NCBI GenBank assembly: GCA_963680875.1
Contig: OY804579.1
Location: 33,279,804 to 33,343,803 of the forward strand
Source of the DNA: Bathymodiolus brooksi
Lineage: Eukaryota; Mollusca; Bivalvia; Mytilida; Modiolidae
Reading direction: 5' to 3'
DNA: 64,000 nt
Positions 1-12,423 of the stretch are shown here, one piece after another (position 1 is the first letter of the stretch; each line of letters opens with the position of its first letter). The translations under genes and the position numbers were made by a program. The notes beneath the pieces were generated by a model. That model searched no databases. It was not told where the DNA came from and saw nothing but the letters and a program-made list of their open reading frames with translations.

Positions 1-3000
1 GTTTGTTTGTTGATGGTAATGGTGAGAGATGATTGTTTGTTTGTTGATGGTGAGAGATGATTGTTTGTTTGTTGATGATAATGGTGAGAGATGATTGTTT
101 GTTTGTTGGTGGTAATGGTGAGAGATGATTGTTTGTTTGTTGATGTTAATGGTGAGAGATGATTGTTTGTTTGTTGATGGTAATGGTGAGAGATGATTGT
201 TTGTTTGTTGATGGTAATGGTGAGAGATGATTGTTTGTTTGTTGATGGTAATGGTGAGAGATGTTTGTTTGTTGATGGTAATGGTGGGAGATGATTGTTT
301 GTTTGTTGATGGTAATGGTGAGAGATGATTGTTTGTTTGTTGATGGTAGTGGTGAGAGAAGATTGTTTGTTTGTTGATGGTGAGAGATGATTGTTTGTTT
401 GTTGATGATAATGGTGAGAGATGACTGTTTGTTTGTTGATGGTAATGGTGAGAGATGATTGTTTGTTTGATGATGGTAATGGTGAGAGATGATTGTTTGC
501 TTGTTGATGGTAATGGTGAGAGATGATTGTTTGTTTGTTGGTGGTAATGGTGAGAGATGATTGTTTGTTTGTTGATGGTAATGGTGAGAGATGATTGTTT
601 GTTTGTTGATGGTAATGGTGATAGATGATTGTTTGTTTGTTGATGGTAATGGTGAGAGATGATTGATTGTTTGTTTGTTGATGGTAGTGGTGAGAGATGA
701 TTGTTTGTTGATTAATGGTGAGAGGTGATTGTTTGTTTGTTGATGTTAATGGTGAGAGATGAGTGTTTGTTTGTTGATGATAATGGTGAGAGATGATTGT
801 TTGCTTGTTGATGGTAATGGTGAGATTTGATTGTTTGTTTGTTGATGGTAATGGTGAGAGATTATTGTTTGTTTATTGATGGTAATGGTGAGAGATGATT
901 GTTTGTTTGTTGATGGTAATGGTGACAGATGATTATTTGTTTGTTGATGGTAATGGTGAGAGATGATTGTTTGTTTGTTGATGGTAATGGTGAGAAATGA
1001 CTGTTTGTTTGTTGATGGTAATGGTGAGAGTTGATTGTTTGTTTGTTGATGTTAATGGTGAGAGATGATTGTTTATTTTTTGATGGTAATGGTGAAAGAT
1101 GATTGTTTGTTTGTTGCTGGTGATGGTGAGAGGATTGTTTGTTAATGATGGTAATGGCGAGAGATGATTGTTTGTTTGTTGGTGGTAATGGTGAGAGATG
1201 ATTGTTTGATTGTTGATGGTAATGGTGAGAGATGACTGTTTGTTTGTTGATGGTAATGGTGAGAGTTGGTTGTTTGTTTGTTGATGTTAATGGTGAGAGA
1301 TGATTGTTTATTTGTTGATGGTAATGGTGAGAGATGATTGTTTGTTTGTTGATGGTAATGGTGAGAGTTGGTTGTTTGTTTGTTGATGTTAATGGTGAGA
1401 GATGATTGTTTGTTTGTTGATGGTAATGGTGAAAGATGATTGTTTGTTTGTTGATGGTAATGGTGAGAGATGATTGTTTGTTTGTTGATGGTAATGGTGA
1501 GAGATGATTGTTTGTTTGTTGATGTTAATGGTGAGAGACGATTGTTTGTTTGTTGATGCTAATGGTGAGAGATGATTGTTTGTTGATGGTAATGATGAGA
1601 GATGATTGTTTGTTTGTTGACGTTAATGGTGAGAGATGATTGTTTGTTTGTTGATGGTAATGGTGAGAGATGATTGTTTGTTTGTTGATGGTAATGGTGA
1701 GAGATGTTTGTTTGTTGATGGTAATGGTGGGAGATGATTGTTTGTTTGTTGATGGTAATGGTGAGAGATGATTGTTTGTTTGTTGATGGTAGTGGTGAGA
1801 GATGATTGTTTGTTTGTTGATGGTGAGAGATGATTGTTTGTTTGTTGATGATAATGGTGAGAGATGACTGTTTGTTTGTTGATGGTAATGGTGAGAGATG
1901 ATTGTTTGTTTGATGATGGTAATGGTGAGAGATGATTGTTTGTTTGCTGATGGTAATGGTGAGAGATGATTGTTTGTTTGTTGGTGGTAATGGTGAGAGA
2001 TGATTGTTTGTTTGTTGATGGTAATGGTGAGAGATGATTGTTTGTTTGTTGATGGTAATGGTGAGAGATGATTGTTTGTTTGTTGATGGTAATGGTGAGA
2101 GATGATTGATTGTTTGTTTGTTGATGGTAGTGGTGAGAGATGATTGTTTGTTGATTAATGGTGAGAGATGATTGTTTGTTTGTTGATGTTAATGGTGAGA
2201 GATGACTGTTTGCTTGTTGATGATAATGGTGAGAGATGATTGTTTGCTTGTTGATGGTAATGGTGAGATTTGATTGTTTGTTTGTTGATGCTAATGGTGA
2301 GAGATTATTGTTTGTTTATTGATGGTAATGGTGAGAGATGATTGTTTGTTTGTTGATGATAATGGTGACAGATGATTATTTGTTTGTTGATGGTAATGGT
2401 GAGAGATGATTGTTTGTTTGTTGATGGTAATGGTGAGAAATGACTGTTTGTTTGTTGATGGTAATGGTGAGAGTTGATTGTTTGTTTGTTGATGTTAATG
2501 GTGAGAGATGATTGTTTATTTGTTGATGGTAATGGTGAAAGATGATTGTTTGTTTGTTGATGGTAATGGTGAGAGATGATTGTTTGTTTGTTGCTGGTGA
2601 TGGTGAGAGGATTGTTTGTTAATGATGGTAATGGCGAGAGATGATTGTTTGTTTGTTGGTGGTAATGGTGAGAGATGATTGTTTGATTGTTGATGGTAAT
2701 GGTGAGAGATGATTGTTTGTTTGTTGATGGTAATGGTGAGAGTTGGTTGTTTGTTTGTTGATGTTAATGGTGAGAGATGATTGTTTGTTTGTTGATGATA
2801 ATGGTAAGAGATGACTGTTTGTTTGTTGATGGTAATGGTGAGATTGATTGATTGGTAATGGTGAGAGATGATTGTTTGTTTGTTGATGCTAATGGTGAGA
2901 GATGATTTTTTTGTTTGTTGATGGTAATGGTGAGAGATGATTGTTTGCTTGTTGATGGTAATGGTGAGATATGACTGTTTGTTTGTTGATAGTAATGGTG

Positions 3001-3010
3001 AGAGATGACT
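1..3010. repeat. HOR unit of about 3.0 kb, first copy
   Basis: The ordered variants of this block recur at an offset of 3010 (from 3011) and again at 9437 and 12447. The shared landmarks are a 28-bp monomer near 40-60, GATGTTTGTTTG near 262, GGTGGGAG near 285, TGATTGATTG near 662, and GCTGGTGATGG followed by AGGATTGTTTG near 1115-1140. The right end is set by the GATAGTAATGG marker at 2988. The left end is only the window edge, so the unit may start earlier. Confidence 0.85.
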
Positions 3011-5653
3011 GTTTGTTTGTTGATGGTAATGGTGAGAGATGATTGTTTGTTTGTTGATGGTGAGAGATGATTGTTTGTTTGTTGATGATAATGGTGAGAG
3101 ATGATTGTTTGTTTGTTGGTGGTAATGGTGAGAGATGATTGTTTGTTTGTTGATGTTAATGGTGAGAGATGATTGTTTGTTTGTTGATGGTAATGGTGAG
3201 AGATGATTGTTTGTTTGTTGATGGTAATGGTGAGAGATGATTGTTTGTTTGTTGATGGTAATGGTGAGAGATGTTTGTTTGTTGATGGTAATGGTGGGAG
3301 ATGATTGTTTGTTTGTTGATGGTAATGGTGAGAGATGATTGTTTGTTTGTTGATGGTAGTGGTGAGAGAAGATTGTTTGTTTGTTGATGGTGAGAGATGA
3401 TTGTTTGTTTGTTGATGATAATGGTGAGAGATGACTGTTTGTTTGTTGATGGTAATGGTGAGAGATGATTGTTTGTTTGATGATGGTAATGGTGAGAGAT
3501 GATTGTTTGTTTGTTGATGGTAATGGTGAGAGATGATTGTTTGATTGTTGGTGGTAATGGTGAGAGATGATTGTTTGTTTGTTGATGGTAATGGTGAGAG
3601 ATGATTGTTTGTTTGTTGATGGTAATGGTGATAGATGATTGTTTGTTTGTTGATGGTAATGGTGAGAGATGATTGATTGTTTGTTTGTTGATGGTAGTGG
3701 TGAGAGATGATTGTTTGTTGATTAATGGTGAGAGGTGATTGTTTGTTTGTTGATGTTAATGGTGAGAGATGAGTGTTTGTTTGTTGATGATAATGGTGAG
3801 AGATGATTGTTTGCTTGTTGATGGTAATGGTGAGATTTGATTGTTTGTTTGTTGATGGTAATGGTGAGAGATTATTGTTTGTTTATTGATGGTAATGGTG
3901 AGAGATGATTGTTTGTTTGTTGATGGTAATGGTGACAGATGATTATTTGTTTGTTGATGGTAATGGTGAGAGATGATTGTTTGTTTGTTGATGGTAATGG
4001 TGAGAAATGACTGTTTGTTTGTTGATGGTAATGGTGAGAGTTGATTGTTTGTTTGTTGATGTTAATGGTGAGAGATGATTGTTTATTTGTTGATGGTAAT
4101 GGTGAAAGATGATTGTTTGTTTGTTGCTGGTGATGGTGAGAGGATTTTTGTTAATGATGGTAATGGCGAGAGATGATTGTTTGTTTGTTGGTGGTAATGG
4201 TGAGAGATGATTGTTTGATTGTTGATGGTAATGGTGAGAGATGACTGTTTGTTTGTTGATGGTAATGTTGAGAGTTGGTTGTTTGTTTGTTGATGTTAAT
4301 GGTGAGAGATGATTGTTTATTTGTTGATGGTAATGGTGAGAGATGATTGTTTGTTTGTTGATGGTAATGGTGAGAGATGATTGTTTGTTTGTTGATGGTA
4401 ATGGTGAGAGATGATTGTTTGTTTGTTGATGTTAATGGTGAGAGACGATTGTTTGTTTGTTGATGCTAATGGTGAGAGATGATTGTTTGTTGATGGTAAT
4501 GATGAGAGATGATTGTTTGTTTGTTGACGTTAATGGTGAGAGATGATTGTTTGTTTGTTGATGGTAATGGTGAGAGATGATTGTTTGTTTGTTGATGGTA
4601 ATGGTGAGAGATGTTTGTTTGTTGATGGTAATGGTGAGAGATGATTGTTTGTTTGTTGATGGTAATGGTGAGAGATGATTGTTTGTTTGTTGATGGTAGT
4701 GGTGAGAGATGATTGTTTGTTTGTTGATGGTGAGAGATGATTGTTTGTTTGTTGATGATAATGGTGAGAGATGACTGTTTGTTTGTTGATGGTAATGGTG
4801 AGAGATGATTGTTTGTTTGATGATGGTAATGGTGAGAGATGATTGTTTGTTTGCTGATGGTAATGGTGAGAGATGATTGTTTGTTTGTTGGTGGTAATGG
4901 TGAGAGATGATTGTTTGTTTGTTGATGGTAATGGTGAGAGATGATTGTTTGTTTGTTGATGGTAATGGTGAGAGATGATTGATTGTTTGTTTGTTGATGG
5001 TAGTGGTGAGAGATGATTGTTTGTTGATTAATGGTGAGAGATGATTGTTTGTTTGTTGATGTTAATGGTGAGAGATGACTGTTTGTTTGTTGATGATAAT
5101 GGTGAGAGATGATTGTTTGCTTGTTGATGGTAATGGTGAGATTTGATTGTTTGTTTGTTGATGCTAATGGTGAGAGATTATTGTTTGTTTTTTGATGGTA
5201 ATGGTGAGAGATGATTGTTTGTTTGTTGATGATAATGGTGACAGATGATTATTTGTTTGTTGATGGTAATGGTGAGAGATGATTGTTTGTTTGTTGATGG
5301 TAATGGTGAGAAATGACTGTTTGTTTGTTGATGGTAATGGTGAGAGTTGATTGTTTGTTTGTTGATGTTAATGGTGAGAGATGATTGTTTATTTGTTGAT
5401 GGTAATGGTGAAAGATGATTGTTTGTTTGTTGATGGTAATGGTGAGAGATGATTGTTTGTTTGTTGCTGGTGATGGTGAGAGGATTGTTTGTTAATGATG
5501 GTAATGGCGAGAGATGATTGTTTGTTTGTTGGTGGTAATGGTGAGAGATGATTGTTTGATTGTTGATGGTAATGGTGAGAGATGATTGTTTGTTTGTTGA
5601 TGGTAATGGTGAGAGTTGGTTGTTTGTTTGTTGATGTTAATGGTGAGAGATGA
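3011..5653. repeat. HOR unit of about 3.0 kb, second copy with deletions
   Basis: This copy follows the first at offset 3010. The offset drops to 3009 after a 1-bp loss at about 4145 (AGGATTTTTG for AGGATTGTTTG). It becomes 2907 by 4440, a loss of 102 bp or three monomers, and 2873 by 4974, a loss of 34 bp or one monomer. It departs from the first copy at about 5653 (first-copy 2780). The stepwise loss of whole monomers is typical of unequal exchange or slippage in register. Confidence 0.8.
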
Positions 5654-8600
5654 TTGTTTATTTGTTGATGGTAATGGTGAGAGATGATTGTTTGTTTGTT
5701 GATGGTAATGGTGAGAGATGATTGTTTGTTTGTTGATGGTAATGGTGAGAGATGATTGTTTGTTTGTTGATGGTAATGGTGAGAGATGATTGTTTGTTTG
5801 TTGACGTTAATGGTGAGAGATGATTGTTAATTTGTTGATGGTAATGGTGAGAGATGACTGTTTGTTTTTTGATGGTAATGGTGAGAGATGATTGTTTGTT
5901 TGTTGATGGTAATGGTGAGAGTTGGTTGTTTGTTTGTTGATGTTAATGGTGAGAGATGATTGTTTGTTTGTTGATGGTAATGGTGAAAGATGATTGTTTG
6001 TTTGTTGATGGTAATGGTGAGAGATGATTGTTTGTTTGTTGGTGGTAATGGTGAGAGATGATTGTTTGTTTGTTGATGGTAATGGTGAGAGATGATTGTT
6101 TGTTTGTTGATGGTAATGGTGAGAGATGATTGATTGTTTGTTTGTTGATGGTAGTGGTGAGAGATGATTGTTTGTTGATTAATGGTGAGAGATGATTGTT
6201 TGTTTGTTGATGTTAATGGTGAGAGATGACTGTTTGCTTGTTGATGATAATGGTGAGAGATGATTGTTTGCTTGTTGATGGTAATGGTGAGATTTGATTG
6301 TTTGTTTGTTGATGCTAATGGTGAGAGATTATTGTTTGTTTATTGATGGTAATGGTGAGAGATGATTGTTTGTTTGTTGATGATAATGGTGACAGATGAT
6401 TATTTGTTTGTTGATGGTAATGGTGAGAGATGATTGTTTGTTTGTTGATGGTAATGGTGAGAAATGACTGTTTGTTTGTTGATGGTAATGGTGAGAGTTG
6501 ATTGTTTGTTTGTTGATGTTAATGGTGAGAGATGATTGTTTATTTGTTGATGGTAATGGTGAAGATGATTGTTTGTTTGTTGATGGTAATGGTGAGAGAT
6601 GATTGTTTGTTTGTTGCTGGTGATGGTGAGAGGATTGTTTGTTAATGATGGTAATGGCGAGAGATGATTGTTTGTTTGTTGGTGGTAATGGTGAGAGATG
6701 ATTGTTTGATTGTTGATGGTAATGGTGAGAGATGATTGTTTGTTTGTTGATGGTAATGGTGAGAGTTGGTTGTTTGTTTGTTGATGTAATGGTGAGAGAT
6801 GATTGTTTGTTTGTTGATGATAATGGTAAGAGATGACTGTTTGTTTGTTGATGGTAATGGTGAGATTGATTGATTGGTAATGGTGAGAGATGATTGTTTG
6901 CTTGTTGATGGTAATGGTGAGATTTGATTCTTTGTTTGTTGATGGTAATGGTGAGAGATTATTGTTTGTTATTGATGGTAATGGTGAGAGATGATTGTTT
7001 GTTTGTTGATGGTAATGGTGACAGATGATTATTTGTTTGTTGATGGTAATGGTGAGAGATGATTGTTTGTTTGTTGATGGTAATGGTGAGAAATGACTGT
7101 TTGTTTGTTGATGGTAATGGTGAGAGTTGATTGTTTGTTTGTTGATGTTAATGGTGAGAGATGATTGTTTATTTGTTGATGGTAATGGTGAAAGATGATT
7201 GTTTGTTTGTTTATGGTAATGGTGAGAGATGATTGTTTGTTTTTTGATGTTAATGGTGAGAGACGATTGTTTGTTTGTTGATGCTAATGGTGAGAGATGA
7301 TTGTTTGTTGATGGTAATGGTGAGAGATGATTGTTTGTTTGTTGATGATAATGGTGAGAGATGATTGTTTGTTTGTTGATGGTAATGGTGAGAGATGATT
7401 GTTTGTTTGTTGATGGTAATGGTGAGAGATGTTTCTTTGTTGATGGTAATGGTGGGAGATGATTGTTTGTTTGTTGATGGTAATGGTGAGAGATGATTGT
7501 TTGTTTGTTGATGGTAGTGGTGAGAGATGATTGTTTGTTGATGATAATGGTGAGAGATGATTGTTTGCTTGTTGATGGTAATGGTGAGATTTGATTCTTT
7601 GTTTGTTGATGGTAATGGTGAGAGATTATTGTTTGTTTATTGATGGTAATGGTGAGAGATGATTGTTTGTTTGTTGATGGTAATGGTGACAGATGATTAT
7701 TTGTTTGTTGATGGTAATGGTGAGAGATGATTGTTTGTTTGTTGATGGTAATGGTGAGAGATGACTGTTTGTTTGTTTATGGTGGTAATGGTGAGAGACG
7801 ATTGTTTGTTTGTTGATGCTAATGGTGAGAGATGATTGTTTGTTGATGGTAATGGTGAGAGATGATTGTTTGTTTGTTGATGATAATGGTGAGAGATGAT
7901 TGTTTGTTTGTTGATGGTAATGGTGAGAGATGATTGTTTGTTTGTTGATGGTAATGGTGAGAGATGTTTCTTTGTTGATGGTAATGGTGGGAGATGATTG
8001 TTTGTTTGTTGATGGTAATGGTGAGAGATGATTGTTTGTTTGTTGATGGTAGTGGTGAGAGATGATTGTTTGTTTGTTGATGGTGAGAGATGATTGTTTG
8101 TTTGTTGATGATAATGGTGAGAGATGACTGTTTGTTTGTTGATGGTAATGGTGAGAGATGATTGTTTGTTTGATGATGGTAATGGTGAGAGATGATTGTT
8201 TGTTTGTTGATGGTAATGGTGAGAGATGATTGTTTGTTTGTTGGTGGTAATGGTGAGAGATGATTGTTTGTTTGTTTATGGTAATGGTGAGAGATGATTG
8301 TTTGTTTGTTGATGGTAATGGTGAGAGATGATTGTTTGTTTGTTGATGGTAATGGTGAGAGATGATTGATTGTTTGTTTGTTGATGGTAGTGGTGAGAGA
8401 TGATTGTTTGTTGATTAATGGTGAGAGATGATTGTTTGTTTGTTGATGTTAATGGTGAGAGATGACTGTTTGTTTGTTGATGATAATGGTGAGAGATGAT
8501 TGTTTGCTTGTTGATGGTAATGGTGAGATTTGATTGTTTGTTTGTTGATGGTAATGGTGAGAGATTATTGTTTGTTTATTGATGGTAATGGTGAGAGATG

Positions 8601-9413
8601 ATTGTTTGTTTGTTGATGATAATGGTGACAGATGATTATTTGTTTGTTGATGGTAATGGTAAGAGATGATTGTTTGTTTGTTGATGGTAATGGTGAGAAA
8701 TGACTGTTTGTTTGTTGATGGTAATGGTGAGAGTTGATTGTTTGTTTGTTGATGTTAATGGTGAGAGATGATTGTTTATTTGTTGATGGTAATGGTGAAA
8801 GATGATTGTTTGTTTGTTGATTGTAATGGTGAGAGATGATTGTTTGTTTGTTGCTGGTGATGGTGAGAGGATTCTTTGTTAATGATGGTAATGGCGAGAG
8901 ATGATTGTTTGTTTGTTGGTGGTAATGGTGAGAGATGATTGTTTGATTGTTGATGGTAATAGCGAGAGATGATTGTTTATTTGTTGGTGGTAATGGTGAG
9001 AGATGATTGTTTGTTTATTGATGTTAATGGTGAGAGATGATTGTTTATTGATGTTAATGTTGAGAGATGTTTGTTTGGTTGTTGCTGTTAATGGTGAGAT
9101 ATGATTGTTTGTTTGTTGATGTTAATGGTGAGAGATGATTGTTTGTTTGTTGATGGTAATGATGAGAGATTACTGTTTGTTTTTTGATGGTAATGGTGAG
9201 AGATGATTGTTTGTTTGTTGATGATAATGGTAAGAGATGACTGTTTGTTTGTTGATGGTAATGGTGAGATTGATTGATTGGTAATGGTGAGAGATGATTG
9301 TTTGTTTGTTGATGCTAATGGTGAGAGATGATTTTTTTGTTTGTTGATGGTAATGGTGAGAGATGATTGTTTGCTTGTTGATGGTAATGGTGAGATATGA
9401 CTGTTTGTTTGTT
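5654..9413. repeat. Mosaic satellite block without a clean HOR unit
   Basis: This is the only long interval of array 1 without the GATAGTAATGG marker (6426 bp between markers at 2988 and 9414). It is stitched from pieces of other units. About 6128-6836 resembles 2104-2812 (offset 4024). About 6890-7430 resembles 40970-41510, including the shared GATTTGATTCTTTG. The segment with GATGTTTCTTTG is present twice (near 7431 and 7966). The tail from about 8600 matches the region ending at 16545 (offset 7132). Three single-base deletions unique to this block lie near 6561, 6787 and 6968. Confidence 0.75.
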
Positions 9414-12400
9414 GATAGTAATGGTGAGAGATGACTGTTTGTTTGTTGATGGTAATGGTGAGAGATGATTGTTTGTTTGTTGATGGTGAGAGATGATTGT
9501 TTGTTTGTTGATGATAATGGTGAGAGATGATTGTTTGTTTGTTGGTGGTAATGGTGAGAGATGATTGTTTGTTTGTTGATGTTAATGGTGAGAGATGATT
9601 GTTTGTTTGTTGATGGTAATGGTGAGAGATGATTGTTTGTTTGTTGATGGTAATGGTGAGAGATGATTGTTTGTTTGTTGATGGTAATGGTGAGAGATGT
9701 TTGTTTGTTGATGGTAATGGTGGGAGATGATTGTTTGTTTGTTGATGGTAATGGTGAGAGATGATTGTTTGTTTGTTGATGGTAGTGGTGAGAGAAGATT
9801 GTTTGTTTGTTGATGGTGAGAGATGATTGTTTGTTTGTTGATGATAATGGTGAGAGATGACTGTTTGTTTGTTGATGGTAATGGTGAGAGATGATTGTTT
9901 GTTTGATGATGGTAATGGTGAGAGATGATTGTTTGCTTGTTGATGGTAATGGTGAGAGATGATTGTTTGTTTGTTGGTGGTAATGGTGAGAGATGATTGT
10001 TTGTTTGTTGATGGTAATGGTGAGAGATGATTGTTTGTTTGTTGATGGTAATGGTGATAGATGATTGTTTGTTTGTTGATGGTAATGGTGAGAGATGATT
10101 GATTGTTTGTTTGTTGATGGTAGTGGTGAGAGATGATTGTTTGTTGATTAATGGTGAGAGGTGATTGTTTGTTTGTTGATGTTAATGGTGAGAGATGAGT
10201 GTTTGTTTGTTGATGATAATGGTGAGAGATGATTGTTTGCTTGTTGATGGTAATGGTGAGATTTGATTGTTTGTTTGTTGATGGTAATGGTGAGAGATTA
10301 TTGTTTGTTTATTGATGGTAATGGTGAGAGATGATTGTTTGTTTGTTGATGGTAATGGTGACAGATGATTATTTGTTTGTTGATGGTAATGGTGAGAGAT
10401 GATTGTTTGTTTGTTGATGGTAATGGTGAGAAATGACTGTTTGTTTGTTGATGGTAATGGTGAGAGTTGATTGTTTGTTTGTTGATGTTAATGGTGAGAG
10501 ATGATTGTTTATTTTTTGATGGTAATGGTGAAAGATGATTGTTTGTTTGTTGCTGGTGATGGTGAGAGGATTGTTTGTTAATGATGGTAATGGCGAGAGA
10601 TGATTGTTTGTTTGTTGGTGGTAATGGTGAGAGATGATTGTTTGATTGTTGATGGTAATGGTGAGAGATGACTGTTTGTTTGTTGATGGTAATGGTGAGA
10701 GTTGGTTGTTTGTTTGTTGATGTTAATGGTGAGAGATGATTGTTTATTTGTTGATGGTAATGGTGAGAGATGATTGTTTGTTTGTTGATGGTAATGGTGA
10801 GAGTTGGTTGTTTGTTTGTTGATGTTAATGGTGAGAGATGATTGTTTGTTTGTTGATGGTAATGGTGAAAGATGATTGTTTGTTTGTTGATGGTAATGGT
10901 GAGAGATGATTGTTTGTTTGTTGATGGTAATGGTGAGAGATGATTGTTTGTTTGTTGATGTTAATGGTGAGAGACGATTGTTTGTTTGTTGATGCTAATG
11001 GTGAGAGATGATTGTTTGTTGATGGTAATGATGAGAGATGATTGTTTGTTTGTTGACGTTAATGGTGAGAGATGATTGTTTGTTTGTTGATGGTAATGGT
11101 GAGAGATGATTGTTTGTTTGTTGATGGTAATGGTGAGAGATGTTTGTTTGTTGATGGTAATGGTGGGAGATGATTGTTTGTTTGTTGATGGTAATGGTGA
11201 GAGATGATTGTTTGTTTGTTGATGGTAGTGGTGAGAGATGATTGTTTGTTTGTTGATGGTGAGAGATGATTGTTTGTTTGTTGATGATAATGGTGAGAGA
11301 TGACTGTTTGTTTGTTGATGGTAATGGTGAGAGATGATTGTTTGTTTGATGATGGTAATGGTGAGAGATGATTGTTTGTTTGCTGATGGTAATGGTGAGA
11401 GATGATTGTTTGTTTGTTGGTGGTAATGGTGAGAGATGATTGTTTGTTTGTTGATGGTAATGGTGAGAGATGATTGTTTGTTTGTTGATGGTAATGGTGA
11501 GAGATGATTGTTTGTTTGTTGATGGTAATGGTGAGAGATGATTGATTGTTTGTTTGTTGATGGTAGTGGTGAGAGATGATTGTTTGTTGATTAATGGTGA
11601 GAGATGATTGTTTGTTTGTTGATGTTAATGGTGAGAGATGACTGTTTGCTTGTTGATGATAATGGTGAGAGATGATTGTTTGCTTGTTGATGGTAATGGT
11701 GAGATTTGATTGTTTGTTTGTTGATGCTAATGGTGAGAGATTATTGTTTGTTTATTGATGGTAATGGTGAGAGATGATTGTTTGTTTGTTGATGATAATG
11801 GTGACAGATGATTATTTGTTTGTTGATGGTAATGGTGAGAGATGATTGTTTGTTTGTTGATGGTAATGGTGAGAAATGACTGTTTGTTTGTTGATGGTAA
11901 TGGTGAGAGTTGATTGTTTGTTTGTTGATGTTAATGGTGAGAGATGATTGTTTATTTGTTGATGGTAATGGTGAAAGATGATTGTTTGTTTGTTGATGGT
12001 AATGGTGAGAGATGATTGTTTGTTTGTTGCTGGTGATGGTGAGAGGATTGTTTGTTAATGATGGTAATGGCGAGAGATGATTGTTTGTTTGTTGGTGGTA
12101 ATGGTGAGAGATGATTGTTTGATTGTTGATGGTAATGGTGAGAGATGATTGTTTGTTTGTTGATGGTAATGGTGAGAGTTGGTTGTTTGTTTGTTGATGT
12201 TAATGGTGAGAGATGATTGTTTGTTTGTTGATGATAATGGTAAGAGATGACTGTTTGTTTGTTGATGGTAATGGTGAGATTGATTGATTGGTAATGGTGA
12301 GAGATGATTGTTTGTTTGTTGATGCTAATGGTGAGAGATGATTTTTTTGTTTGTTGATGGTAATGGTGAGAGATGATTGTTTGCTTGTTGATGGTAATGG

Positions 12401-12423
12401 TGAGATATGACTGTTTGTTTGTT
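9414..12423. repeat. HOR unit of 3010 bp, near copy of 1-3010
   Basis: It is bounded by GATAGTAATGG markers at 9414 and 12424. It follows 1-3010 at an offset of 9436, including rare variants such as GTTTATTTTTTG (1071 and 10507) and the GTTTGC at 495 and 9931. Every landmark I compared agreed to the base. With the next unit it forms the second copy of a 6.05-kb block. Confidence 0.85.
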
